Positions 26,251 to 37,200 of a stretch of DNA of 47,378 nucleotides are shown here, one piece after another; the first letter of the stretch is position 1, and every line of letters begins with the position of its first letter. The DNA comes from Rubrivivax sp. GTDB taxonomy: Bacteria; Pseudomonadota; Gammaproteobacteria; Burkholderiales; Burkholderiaceae_C. The translations under genes were made by a program, and so were the position numbers. The stretch lies in contig JADMJD010000013.1 in the NCBI GenBank assembly GCA_018780805.1, forward strand, positions 1-47,378, written 5' to 3'. The notes under the pieces were generated by a model. That model was not told where the DNA came from and did no database searches. It saw only the letters and a program-made list of their open reading frames with translations.

Positions 26251-27195
26251 TCAGCCCAGCAGATCGGCCATCGCCGCCGCCGGCATCACCGCGCCGCGGT
26301 GCTGCACCACACGCGCGGCCAGCCGGTTGCCGGCCGCCGCCGCGGCCACCGCATCGGCCCCGCCCAGGCGCGCGGCCAAGTAGGCACCAGCAAAGGAGTC
26401 CCCCGCGGCGGTGGTGTCCACCACGCGCTCGACACGTTCCGTGGCCACGGCCTGCACCGGCTGGCCCGCCAGCCGCACCAGCGTAGGCTGGGCGCCGCGC
26501 TTGACCACGAGTTCCGGGCAGCCACTGGCCAGGGTGCGCTGCAGCTGGGCCTGGGCATCGGGCTGGTCCCACAGCGCCATCTCGTCGTCCAGGGTCACCA
26601 GCGCGACCGTGGCAATGCCCATGAACTGCACAAACGCCGCCTGCGCCGTGGCGCGGTCGGGCCACAGGCGGGGCCGGTAGTTGTTGTCGAAGGCCACCAC
26701 CGCGCCGCGTTGCGCCAGCCGGGTGGCCAGCGCGGCCAGACGTGCCCGCCCGGCCGGCGGCAGGATGGCCAGGCTGATGCCGCTCAGGTACAGCGCGTCG
26801 ATCTGATCGGCCTGCTGCTCCAGCGGCGTGCTGCCTTCTGCCGTGTCGAAGTAAGCACGCGCTGCGGCCTGGTCGCGCCAGTAGCTGAAGCGGCGCTCGC
26901 CGGCCGCGTCCACCTCGATCAGGTACAGCCCCGGCAGCCGGCCCGGCAGCCGCCGCACGAGGCCGGTGCCCAGGCCCTCGGCCAACCAGCGCTGCAGCAG
27001 GCCATCGCTGAGCGGGTCGTCGCCCAACGCGGTGGCGTAGTCCACCTGCAGGCCGTGGCGGGCACCGCAGCGGGCCAGGTAAACGGCGGTGTTCAGCGTG
27101 TCGCCGCCATAGGTCTGCTGCATCGTGCCAAAGGCCTGGCCCTGCAGTTCGAGCATGCACTCGCCAAAAGAAACCACCCGCTGAGGGCTGCCCAT
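26251..27195 (-). CDS. kdgK: 2-keto-3-deoxygluconate kinase (KdgK)
   Basis: A 314-residue PfkB-family sugar kinase. Starts MGSPQRVVSFGECMLELQG; the substrate-side motif is YGGDTLNTAVYLARCG, NNYRPRLWPD follows, and the C-terminal ATP/anion-hole motif is DTTAAGDSFAGAYLAA with the catalytic Asp. KdgK phosphorylates 2-keto-3-deoxygluconate to KDPG, which an aldolase (not in the window) would split. ATG 27195 has AGGA 5 nt upstream; longer open frame to 27291 would cross the promoter. Length fits E. coli KdgK (309). Transcribed alone, with a symmetric KdgR-like box 20 nt before the ATG. The assignment rests on family motifs plus pathway context. Confidence 0.92.
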   Translation of the reverse strand: MGSPQRVVSFGECMLELQGQAFGTMQQTYGGDTLNTAVYLARCGARHGLQVDYATALGDDPLSDGLLQRWLAEGLGTGLVRRLPGRLPGLYLIEVDAAGERRFSYWRDQAAARAYFDTAEGSTPLEQQADQIDALYLSGISLAILPPAGRARLAALATRLAQRGAVVAFDNNYRPRLWPDRATAQAAFVQFMGIATVALVTLDDEMALWDQPDAQAQLQRTLASGCPELVVKRGAQPTLVRLAGQPVQAVATERVERVVDTTAAGDSFAGAYLAARLGGADAVAAAAAGNRLAARVVQHRGAVMPAAAMADLLG

Positions 27196-27214
27196 GGGGA
27201 TCCTGACTTGATGT

Positions 27215-27227
27215 GAAACGGTGTTTC
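27215..27227. promoter_or_regulatory. Candidate KdgR operator 3 (kdgK promoter)
   Basis: GAAACGGTGTTTC has perfect 5-bp arms around GGT and matches the enterobacterial KdgR core without mismatch. It starts 3 nt downstream of minus-strand TAGAAT (27231-27236), the same spacing as operator 1 to its -10-like hexamer. It lies 84 nt before the divergent DUF2855 start and could affect that gene too. Confidence 0.75.
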
Positions 27228-27311
27228 GATATTCTAGACAGAGCCTCGCAGCGCACGGCCCCCGGCAAGCCCGGATGGCCGGCGCGGCCACGGCGGCTTA
27301 GCGTGCGGCAC

Positions 27312-28409
27312 ATGAGCCATATCCAATTCCAGGTCCGGCGCCATGCGCTCGCCGACACCCGCATCGTCACCCTGCCCGATGCGCCGCTGGCCGATGGCCA
27401 GGTGCGTGTGCGGGTGCAGTACTTCGCCTTCACCGCCAACAACATCACCTACGCCGCCTTTGGCGAGGCCATGCAGTACTGGCAGTTCTACCCGGTGCCG
27501 GACGATGCCGATGGCACGGCCTGGGGCAACATCCCGGTCTGGGGGTTTGCCGACGTCGTGCAATCGTTGCACCCGGGCGTGGCGGTGGGCGAACGGCTCT
27601 ACGGCTACTGGCCCATGGCCTCGCACGCGGTGCTGCAGCCCACGCGGCTGTCGGCCGCGGGGTTCAGCGAAGGCGCGCCACACCGGGCCGCCTTGCACCC
27701 GGTCTACAACCAGGTCCTGCGCTGCAGCGCAGACGGTTTTTACACCGCCGACACCGAGGCGCTGCAGGCCCTGCTGCGCCCGCTGTTCATGACGGCCTGG
27801 CTGATCGATCACTTCCTGGCCGACAACCACTTCTTCGGTGCGCAAACGCTGCTGCTCTCAGCCGCGAGCAGCAAGACCGCTTACGCCACCGCGGCGCAGC
27901 TGGCCCGGCGGGACGGGGTGGCCGTGATCGGGCTCACCTCACCCGGCAACCTGGCCTTCTGCGAGAGCCTGGGCTGTTACGACCGCGTGCTGTGCTACGA
28001 CGATCTGGCCAGCCTGCCGGCCGATCTGCCGTGTGTGTACGTTGATTTCGCCGGCAGCGCCGGCCTGCGCGCCGCGGTGCACGGGCGTTTCGCCGCACTG
28101 GCCTACAGCTGCGCCATTGGCGGCGCGCATGTCAACGACCTGGGTGTCTCACGCGACCTGCCCGGCCCCAAGGCCACGCTGTTTTTTGCACCGGCGCAGG
28201 CCAAGAAGCTCAGCGCGGAATGGGGCGGCGCGGTGTTCAACCAGCGCCTGCTGGCGGCCTGGCAGGCCTTCGTGGCCCAGGTGCGGAACCCGGCCGCACC
28301 CTGGTTGGTGGTGCAGGCGCACCACGGCGCAGAAGCGGCCACCGCGGTCTACCAGCAGGTGCTGGGCGGCCGGGGCGATGCACGCACCGGCCACACCCTG
28401 TCACTCTAG
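27312..28409 (+). CDS. DUF2855 family protein (MDR oxidoreductase-like)
   Basis: A 365-residue protein of the DUF2855 family, whose members look like zinc-free medium-chain reductases. The N-terminal half is GroES-like: DGQVRVRVQYFAFTANNITYAAFG and GERLYGYWPMASHAVLQP. The later part has a Rossmann-like TLLLSAASSKTAYATAAQLARR and VIGLTSPGNLAFCESLGCYDRVLCYD. There is no signal peptide. Substrate and pathway are unknown. The start at ATG 27312 (MSHIQFQV) is chosen by homology-like start of the fold; the open frame upstream overlaps the kdgK promoter. It is divergent from kdgK and tail-to-tail with the next gene, the two stop codons overlapping at CTAG (28406-28409). Confidence 0.85.
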   Translation: MSHIQFQVRRHALADTRIVTLPDAPLADGQVRVRVQYFAFTANNITYAAFGEAMQYWQFYPVPDDADGTAWGNIPVWGFADVVQSLHPGVAVGERLYGYWPMASHAVLQPTRLSAAGFSEGAPHRAALHPVYNQVLRCSADGFYTADTEALQALLRPLFMTAWLIDHFLADNHFFGAQTLLLSAASSKTAYATAAQLARRDGVAVIGLTSPGNLAFCESLGCYDRVLCYDDLASLPADLPCVYVDFAGSAGLRAAVHGRFAALAYSCAIGGAHVNDLGVSRDLPGPKATLFFAPAQAKKLSAEWGGAVFNQRLLAAWQAFVAQVRNPAAPWLVVQAHHGAEAATAVYQQVLGGRGDARTGHTLSL

Positions 28410-29074
28410 GTCGCGCTGCGCTGGCGACGCTGCAGCTGCGCCAGCCCCAGCAGGCCGGCGGCCATCAGCGCCCAGCTGCCGGGCTCGGGCACCGGCGCCG
28501 TGCTGAGCTGCAGTTGTGCAAACCCGACCACGGCGTCGTCGGCATACAGCATCGGCATGAAGCCGTTGAAATCGGCCAGGTACTGCTTGAGCTGCGCGCC
28601 GTCCAGGCCCACGTCCTGCACCAGGTCGGTGGAGATGCTGCCACTTTGCCAGACACCGAAAGTGCCGCTCATGAATTCCGGGATCAACCAGCCGGCAAAC
28701 GGGCTGGAGATGCCGTCCGACGGAAAGCTGATGTCGGTGATGGGCCCGACACCATTGATGAAAAACTGCGTGGACAGCCTGAAGCTCAACACTGCCGAGG
28801 TGATGGGGCCACTGGCCATGAACGCCGCATAGCCCGGATCGGCGGTGAAGTTGAACGACCAGTGGGTGGTTTCGTCCACGCCGTCGCCCGTCACATGGCC
28901 AGGCCCGGCGGCCGGGTTGGCCTTGATCAGGAAGTCGCCGTTCTGCAGGTCCTGCGTCGCGTCCACCGTGACCGGCGGGACGGGGTTCAGTGACAAGGCA
29001 CTGGCGGTGATGGACACGGCCTGTGCCGGCAAGGTGGCGGCCAGTGCGGCAACGAACAAGGCGATGGATTTCAT
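28406..29074 (-). CDS. PEP-CTERM sorting domain protein
   Basis: A 222-residue exported protein. A signal peptide (MKSIALFVAALAATLPAQA) is followed by a beta-rich middle without recognised catalytic motifs. The C-terminal exosortase signal is VPEPGSWALMAAGLLGLAQLQRRQR. AGGAG lies 7 nt before the ATG. It is the third PEP-CTERM protein in the window. The 99-bp gap upstream of it (29075-29173) shows no gene and no obvious terminator. Its function is unknown. Confidence 0.85.
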   Translation of the reverse strand: MKSIALFVAALAATLPAQAVSITASALSLNPVPPVTVDATQDLQNGDFLIKANPAAGPGHVTGDGVDETTHWSFNFTADPGYAAFMASGPITSAVLSFRLSTQFFINGVGPITDISFPSDGISSPFAGWLIPEFMSGTFGVWQSGSISTDLVQDVGLDGAQLKQYLADFNGFMPMLYADDAVVGFAQLQLSTAPVPEPGSWALMAAGLLGLAQLQRRQRSAT

Positions 29075-29173
29075 GCGGGCTCCTCGGTGTGAAGGTGTGA
29101 GGCCTTCAGTCTGAGCAGCCGGCGGCGGCGGCCACCAACCGATGGCCCACCGCGCACCACCGGTTCTAGGGAT

Positions 29174-30802
<1,629 letters not shown>

Positions 30803-30857
30803 GGTCTTGTCTCCTGCTTCTTGGTGGGGCGTGAACCACCTCATTGTGCAGGTTCAA

Positions 30858-32333
30858 TCAAGCCACCGAGACCTGCGGCGTCTTCTCGTTCGGCGCCTCG
30901 TTGGGGGCGTCTTCCTGCAGACGCTGCGCCAGCACGCCGATGCGTTGCAGCGCGGTGCGGTGCGCATCGGTCCAGCGCCCGCCTACACCCAGGCGCACGC
31001 AGTGGCGGTAACGTTCGGTGGCGCTGAACATGGTGCCGGGTGCGATGCAGATGCGCTCGGCCAGGCAGGCGCGGAAGAGGTGGATGGCGCAGACGGCGGG
31101 CGGCAGCTCCACCCACAGGATGTAGCCGCCCGGCGGGTCGGTCACACGCGTGCCGCGCGGGAAGTGCTGCGCGATCAGGCTGCGCGCTTCGTCCACGCGG
31201 GCCGCGATGGTGGCGCGCAGCTGGCGGAACGCGGCCTCGGTGCCGGCCTGGCCCAGCAGATCGGCCAGCGCGAGTTCGGTCATCGTGGTCTGGCCGCCGC
31301 TGGTGGCGGCCTTCAGCCGGGCCAGCGGCGCGTGCCAGCGCCCGGCTTCCACCCAGCCCAGGCGCAGGCCAGGCGCCACGGTCTTGGAAAACGAGCCGCA
31401 CACCATCACCCAGCCCTCGGTGTCGTGGGACTTGACGGCGCGGCGGCGGTCGTCCTGCTCGGCCAGGTCGTTGTAGAGCACGTCTTCGATCAGCGGCACA
31501 CGCGCCGTGGTGCACATCTGCGCCAGGCGGCGGCGCTCGGCCGGCGGCAGGCTGGCGCCCAGCGGGTTGGACAGCGTGGGCACGGCCAGCACGGCCTTCA
31601 CCGGCTGGGTGTCGAAGGCCAGCTGCAGGGCATCCAGCGAGATGCCGTGGCGCGGGTGCGTGGGAATCTCCAGCGCGCGCAAGTGCAGGTTCTGCAGGAT
31701 CTCCAGGAAACCGAAATAAGTGGGCGATTCCAGCGCCACCACGTCACCCGGCTGGGTGACAGCGCGCAGGCACAGCGTGATCGATTCCAGGCAACTGTTG
31801 GTGATGACGATGCGCTGCGCATCCAGCGTGCAGCCAAGGCCGAGGGCATGGCGCGCAACCGCGCGGCGCAGCGTTTCGTGGCCGGGGCCGCTGGGGTACT
31901 CGGCCAGGGTGTGGCGGTGGCGCTGGGCAGCGCGCACCACGGCACGGCGCACCCGTTCACCGTCGAAGAGGTCGCTGCTCGGGCAGGCGGCACCAAACGA
32001 AATGCAGGTGGGATCGTGCGCCAGCTGCATCACCTGGGCTGCCAGCGCACCCAGGTCCACCGCCTGCGATTGCGACGGCGGCTGCGTGGTCTCGGGCTCG
32101 GGCAGGGCCGGTGGGCGGGCGGCGACAAACCAGCCGCTGCGGGGCCGGGCTTCGATCAGGCGGGCGTCCTCCAGCCGGCGGTAGGCCAGCACCGCGGTGG
32201 ACAGCGACACCCCGTGCTGGCGCGCCAGGGTGCGCACCGACGGCACCCGCTCACCGCGCGCCAGCGTGCCACTGCGGATGGAACGCGCGATGGTGTCGGC
32301 AAGGGTCTGGTACAGCGGGGCGTCGGCCTGCAT
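30858..32333 (-). CDS. MocR-type regulator (GntR HTH + class I aminotransferase domain)
   Basis: A 491-residue PLP-dependent regulator. A GntR winged helix (1-75: ADTIARSIRSGTLARGERVPSVRTLA, then VSLSTAVLAYRRLE and SGWFVA) is joined by a linker to a fold-type-I aminotransferase domain. PLP residues visible are N256 in TLSNPLG, D284 in LIEDVLYNDL and the Schiff-base lysine K317 in CGSFSKTVAPG, with R324 nearby. MocR proteins usually control a neighbouring gene in response to PLP or an amine. Start: ATG 32333 gives MQADAPLYQTLAD. It is divergent from a DUF2917 gene, with direct repeats in the gap that may be its binding sites. The target pathway is unknown. Confidence 0.92.
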   Translation of the reverse strand: MQADAPLYQTLADTIARSIRSGTLARGERVPSVRTLARQHGVSLSTAVLAYRRLEDARLIEARPRSGWFVAARPPALPEPETTQPPSQSQAVDLGALAAQVMQLAHDPTCISFGAACPSSDLFDGERVRRAVVRAAQRHRHTLAEYPSGPGHETLRRAVARHALGLGCTLDAQRIVITNSCLESITLCLRAVTQPGDVVALESPTYFGFLEILQNLHLRALEIPTHPRHGISLDALQLAFDTQPVKAVLAVPTLSNPLGASLPPAERRRLAQMCTTARVPLIEDVLYNDLAEQDDRRRAVKSHDTEGWVMVCGSFSKTVAPGLRLGWVEAGRWHAPLARLKAATSGGQTTMTELALADLLGQAGTEAAFRQLRATIAARVDEARSLIAQHFPRGTRVTDPPGGYILWVELPPAVCAIHLFRACLAERICIAPGTMFSATERYRHCVRLGVGGRWTDAHRTALQRIGVLAQRLQEDAPNEAPNEKTPQVSVA

Positions 32334-32365
32334 GCCCGCATTCTGGCCCGGTGCCGGCGCCGCAG

Positions 32366-32400
32366 ACCGGTACAGCCGGCACACAACCCAACCGGCACAG
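32366..32400. promoter_or_regulatory. Direct repeats in the mocR/DUF2917 gap, candidate MocR sites
   Basis: ACCGGTACAG (32366-32375) and ACCGGCACAG (32391-32400) match at 9 of 10 positions, exactly 25 bp apart, with a third related CCGGCACAC (32377-32385) between. Direct repeats of this sort are typical MocR targets. They sit 33-67 bp upstream of the regulator ATG. Confidence 0.5.
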
Positions 32401-32485
32401 TCACCGCTGAGGCCGCACTGTGTGGCCCCGTTGCCTGCCCCGCTGGGTCTGTTGCGCGGCGGCGCCTTGCCGCAGGCTGCGGGGC

Positions 32486-32890
32486 ATGCACACCTCTTGG
32501 CTCCAGACCCTGTTCCGCCGCCTCGGGCACGGCACCCTGCCGCTGCGCCTGGCGCCCGGCGCCACCACCACCTTGCGTGGCCACCGGGGCCGCTGGCTGC
32601 GGGTGCAGCGCGGCCGCCTCTGGCTGACCGAACCCGGTGACCCGCAGGACCACTTCATCAGCCCGGGCCAGTGCTGGCGCCTGGCCGGCGACGGCCCGGT
32701 GGTGCTGCAGAACGACAGCACCGAGCCAGCGTGGTGCTGGCTGGGCCGCAGCGCACCGGGCCCGCATCCAGCCGATCTGGACGAGGCCACGCTGCGCGAC
32801 ATCGGCGCCCCTGCCGCCCTGCGCGCTGCGGCAGGCGAACGGCGACAGCAGCGGGCCCTGCAACGCGGCAGCGGCCTGGCCGGCTGGTGA
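32486..32890 (+). CDS. DUF2917 domain protein
   Basis: A 134-residue small protein with the DUF2917 pattern: LPLRLAPGATTTLRGHRGRWLRVQRGRLWLTEPGDPQDHFISPGQCWRLAGDGPV condensed around WLTEPGD and a cupin-like beta arrangement (LTEPGDPQDHF near 59-69). It has no signal peptide or membrane helix. Its function is not known. In Burkholderiales DUF2917 genes often stand next to a MocR regulator, as here, and may be its target. The start at ATG 32486 (MHTSWLQTLFRR) is preferred to an upstream in-frame ATG at 32420 that would lie in the regulatory gap. The tail is Arg/Ala/Gly rich. Confidence 0.75.
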   Translation: MHTSWLQTLFRRLGHGTLPLRLAPGATTTLRGHRGRWLRVQRGRLWLTEPGDPQDHFISPGQCWRLAGDGPVVLQNDSTEPAWCWLGRSAPGPHPADLDEATLRDIGAPAALRAAAGERRQQRALQRGSGLAGW

Positions 32891-32937
32891 ACGGATCGGC
32901 GCGCGGCAGCCCGTCAGGCCCTCAGCCCCTCACACCC

Positions 32938-33648
32938 TCAGCCCGTCACGTCGGCCAGGCTGACCCGCTGGTCGGCCAAACCCACCAGCCGGGGCTCGGT
33001 GCTGGTCATCAGCACGCCGCAGCCCTCCACCGCGGTGGCCACGCGCAGCGCGGCGCGCACGGCGGGCAGGTCGGCCGCATGCAAGCCGGTGCCCAGGTCT
33101 TCCAGCACCAGCAGGGTGGGCGAACACACCAGCGCGCGCGCCAGCAAGGCCAGGTGGCGCTCGCGCGGGTCCAGGTTCTCGCAGCGCTGGCCCGCCAGCG
33201 TGGCCGGGCCCAGCGCCTCCAGCATGCGCGTGGCCCGCTCGAAGGCCGTGTGCGGTGCCAGGCCCTGCGCCAGCAAGGGCACCGCCACGGCACCCCGCAC
33301 CGACAGGCCGACCGGCAAACCGTCGATGGCCAGCATGCGGCCCACGTGGCGCTGGCGCAGGGTGCGCCGCGCGTCGCCGGCCAGCTCGCGGGTGGACACA
33401 CCCTTCAGCCGGCAGCGGCCCGGGCCGCGGAAGCCCAGCCCGGCGGCGATGCCCAGCACACCCAGGCGTTGATGGGCGTGGCCGCCTGCCAGCAGCACGA
33501 TCTCACCGGCCGCCAGGCGCAGGTTGAGCAGGGCACCGCCGACGGGCAGCGCCTCCAGGGCCAGGGCGGCCGGCGGCGCGCCGGTGGCGGGCGCCCACAG
33601 CGGCAACAGGGCGGCAACGGGGATGGCGCGGGTTGGAAGGTCCAGCAT
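32938..33648 (-). CDS. Degenerate ABC transporter ATPase-like protein without P-loop
   Basis: A 236-residue protein with the layout of a LolD/MacB-type ABC ATPase but with broken catalytic motifs. The Walker A position reads LLAGGHAHQRLGVLG instead of GxxGxGKS. The helix before the signature keeps NLDPRERHLALLARALVCSPTLLVLEDLGTGL, where LSGGE and the Walker B Asp-Glu are altered. SVRGAVAVPLLAQG resembles the ALENVAMPLL segment of LolD. AGGAG lies 7 nt before the ATG, so translation seems intact, and there is no frameshift. No permease partner is adjacent. It may be a non-catalytic ABC relative or a decaying gene with an intact frame. It ends tail-to-tail with the DUF2917 gene, 47 nt away. Confidence 0.7.
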   Translation of the reverse strand: MLDLPTRAIPVAALLPLWAPATGAPPAALALEALPVGGALLNLRLAAGEIVLLAGGHAHQRLGVLGIAAGLGFRGPGRCRLKGVSTRELAGDARRTLRQRHVGRMLAIDGLPVGLSVRGAVAVPLLAQGLAPHTAFERATRMLEALGPATLAGQRCENLDPRERHLALLARALVCSPTLLVLEDLGTGLHAADLPAVRAALRVATAVEGCGVLMTSTEPRLVGLADQRVSLADVTG

Positions 33649-33782
33649 GGTGGGCTCCTGCTTCGGTGACGATGCAGACCATGCTGGCCGCGCCGCGTTG
33701 CCGGCCCGGGCGCCGCGGCGTAAAGCAGCGTGAAGTGGCGGTGACCGCGGATGTCGGGCGGGGGTTCGGGCCCACCCGCCGT

Positions 33783-33989
33783 TCAGGTGGCCACGGGCGG
33801 CGCGGCCTTGTCGCTCCAGAGTTCACCCCCGGTGGCCCAGTCGTGTTTTTCGACATCGGTGAACACCACGTCGATGCTGTCGGGCTTGCCGCCCAGCGTG
33901 GCCACGGTGGCGTCGGTCAAGGCGCGGGCCAGGGCACGTTTCTGGTCGAGGGTACGGCCGGCAAAGAGCTGCACGTGGATGGTGGGCAT
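33783..33989 (-). CDS. 4-oxalocrotonate tautomerase family protein
   Basis: A 68-residue tautomerase. The catalytic Pro1 follows the initiator Met in MPTIHVQLFAGRT, with the conserved helix LDQKRALARALTDA and DVVFTDVEKHDWATGG after it. Members convert enol/keto forms of 2-hydroxymuconate-like acids and act as small oligomers in the cytoplasm. Start: ATG 33989 with GGAGAA upstream; the open frame to 34046 would bury the catalytic proline. No aromatic-degradation genes are nearby, so the substrate is unknown. The flanking gap 33649-33782 shows nothing definite. Confidence 0.88.
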   Translation of the reverse strand: MPTIHVQLFAGRTLDQKRALARALTDATVATLGGKPDSIDVVFTDVEKHDWATGGELWSDKAAPPVAT

Positions 33990-34172
33990 GGGGTTCTCCG
34001 TGGCAAAGGGTGGGCAAACGCCCGATGGTGCCAGCAAGTCGGCCATCGCTTACACAGACTGGCGCACGCCGTCAATCCTTCGTTAACAAGTTTCTTTCGC
34101 TGGGCATCACCCCAAGACACGGGGTCGTCACCGAAGTGCACATTGCCCGCCCGCAGAATCATCTGAAACACA

Positions 34173-34193
34173 GGGCGGCAGCCAGTGCCGCCC
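34173..34193 (+). other. Stem-loop in the leader of the giant gene
   Basis: GGGCGGCA/TGCCGCCC forms a perfect 8-bp stem with a 5-nt loop, then GTTTGTC, 28 nt before the ATG at 34222. The shape is terminator-like with a short T-rich tail. It could be an attenuator in the leader. The rest of the gap 33990-34221 holds an AT-richer patch near 34078-34095 but no clear promoter that I can assert. Confidence 0.45.
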
Positions 34194-34221
34194 GTTTGTC
34201 GGTGATTCGAGGGAGAGACTC

Positions 34222-37200
34222 ATGCAGAAGAACAGCCAGCGCAAGCGTGGCCAGACCACGTCGCGCCGCACGCGCCGCCAGGGGCCGGCCAGCGCACCGC
34301 AGTGGCGCGTAGAGACCCTCGAACCCAAGCTGCTGCTGTCGGCCGACGCCATCCCGGCGGTGCACCTGCTGGCCAACGACCCGCCGGCCGGCCCGTCCAA
34401 CACCTACGTCTTCAACCTCGGTGACGGTGCCGACTGGGTGCAGGAGCAGTTCGACGCCACCCCCGGCAAGCGCCACACGCTGCAGTTCGGCGAAGGCATC
34501 ACACCGCAGGACATCACGGCACAGCGTGTCACCGACGGCGCGCGGGGCACCGCGGTGGCACTGCAGCTCGGCATCAACGGCACCGGCGACAGCGTGCAGC
34601 TGCGCAGCTTCTTCCTCGATGACGATCCGGGCAACGCCTACAACCCGGTGCAGCAGGTCAAGTTCGCCGACGGCACGGTGTGGGACCTGGCCACGATGGC
34701 GGCGCAGGCCATGCTGGGCACGGCGGGTGCGGACGAGATCACCGGCACCGTCGGCAACGACAGCATCGACGGCCGTGCCGGCGACGACCAGCTGCTGGGC
34801 GGCACGGGCGACAACCTCTACCTGTTCGGCCTGGGCGACGGCCACGACACGGTGTTGTCCAGCTTCGACGCGCGGCCCACCAAGCTGAACACGCTGCAGC
34901 TGAAGGCCGGCGTCACACCGGACGATGTGTCGCTGGCCCTGGTGGAAGACACCGAGTTCGGCCCCGGCACGGCGCTGGCCGTGACGTTGGGCGACGGCAC
35001 GGACCGCATCACCTTCAACGGTTTTCTGTACGGCGGCACGCCCGCCAACGCCTACAACGGCCTGCAACGTGTGCTGTTCGACGACGGCACCAGCTGGGAC
35101 ATGGCAGAGCTCCTGGGCCGGCTCGGTCTCGGCAGCACGGGCAGCGAAGGCTGGCTGGAGGGCACCGAGACCGACGACCTGCTGGTCGGCACGGGCGGTG
35201 ACGAATCGATCGATGCCTACGACGGCAGCGACACCGTCTACGGTGGCGGCGGCAGCGATTCACTCTACGGCGGCGCCGGCAACGACACGCTGGACGGGGG
35301 TGCTGACAACGACTACCTCGACGGCGGGGCGGGCGACGACCTGTTCGATGGCGGCGCCGGCGACGACGAACTGAGCCCCAACGAGGGCAGCGACACCTTC
35401 CTGTTCGGCCGCGGTGACGGCAACGACCGCATCTACTACCCCTACGACCAGACGACCTACGGCGAAGGCGACCCCACGCGCCTCAACACGCTGCGCTTCA
35501 AGGCCGGCGTGCTGCCGGCCGACGTGCTGGTGACCCGCGCCTACGACAACTGGTGGGGTGGCAACCGGGCGATCCAGTTCACCATCACCGACACCGGCGA
35601 AACCTTCACCGCCAACGGTTTCCTGGCCGACAGCGACCCGGCCACGTCGACCTACAACCCGCTGCACCGCGCGGTGTTTGAAGACGGCACCGTGTGGGAC
35701 CTGGCGTTCCTGGTGGCGCTGGCCAACCAGCCGGGCCCGGGCCCGGACGAGCTGGTCGGCACGGCGCAGGACGATGTGCTGGCCGGCGCCGGTGGGGACG
35801 ACCGCCTCTACGGCGAAGAGGGCAACGACACGCTGCAGGGCGGTGCCGACAACGACTACCTTGAGGGTGGCGCCGGTGACGACGTGTTCGACGGCGGCAG
35901 CGGCGACGACGAACTTCGCCCCGACCAGGGCAGTGACACCTTCCTGTTCGGCCGCGGCGACGGCAACGACCGCATCTACGACCCGTACGACTACACGTCC
36001 TACGGCGAAGGCGACCCGACACGCCTCAACACGCTGCGCTTCAAGGCCGGCGTGCTGCCCACCGACGTGCTGGTGACCCGCGCCTACGACAACTACTGGG
36101 GCGGCAACAACGCGCTGCGGCTCACGATCACCGACACCGGCGAGACCTTCACCGCCAACGGCTTCCTGGTCGACAGCGACCCAGCCGCCTCACGCTACAA
36201 CCCGCTGCACCGCGTCGAGTTCGAGGACGGCACCGTCTGGGACCTGGCCACGCTGGTCTTCCTGGCCAAGCAGCCTGGCCCCGGCCCGGATGAGCTGGTC
36301 GGCACGGCGCAGGACGACGTGCTGTCCAGCGCCGGTGGTGACGACCGCCTCTTTGGCGACGCGGGCAACGACACGCTGCAGGGCGGCGCCGACAACGACT
36401 ACCTCGAAGGCGGTGCAGGCGACGACCTGTTCGACGGCGGCACGGGCAACGACGAGCTGCGGCCCGACCAGGGCAGCGACACCTTCCTGTTCGGCCGCGG
36501 TGACGGCAACGACCGCATCTACTACCCCTACGACCAGACGACCTACGGCGAAGGCGACCCCACGCGCATCAACACGCTGCGCTTCAAGGCCGGCGTGCTG
36601 CCGGCCGACGTGCTGGTGACACGCGCCTACGACAACTGGTGGGGCGGCAACCGGGCCCTGCAATTCACCATCACGGACACGGGCGACACCTTCACGGCCA
36701 ACGGCTTCCTGGTGGATACCGACGCGGCCACGTCGCGCTACAACGCGGTGCACCGCGTCGAGTTCGAAGACGGCACCGTCTGGGACCTGGCGACGCTGGT
36801 CTTCCTGGCCAACCAGCCCGGCCCCGGCCCGGACGAGCTGTCTGGCACGGCGGGCGACGACGTGCTGTCCAGCTTCGGTGGCGACGACCGCCTGTACGGC
36901 CAGGAGGGCAACGACACGCTGGACGGCGGTGCCGACAACGACTACCTCGAGGGTGGTGCCGGTGACGACCTGTTCGACGGTGGCAGCGGCGACGACGAGC
37001 TGCGCCCGGACCAGGGCAACGACACCTTCCTGTTCGGCCGCGGCGACGGCAACGACCGCATCTACGACCCGTACGACAACACGTCTTATGGCGAAGGCGA
37101 TCCGGCACGCATCAACACACTGCGCTTCAAGGCCGGTGTGCTGCCGGCAGACGTCACCGTGGCGCGGGCCTACGACAGCAGGTGGGGCGGCAACCGGGCA

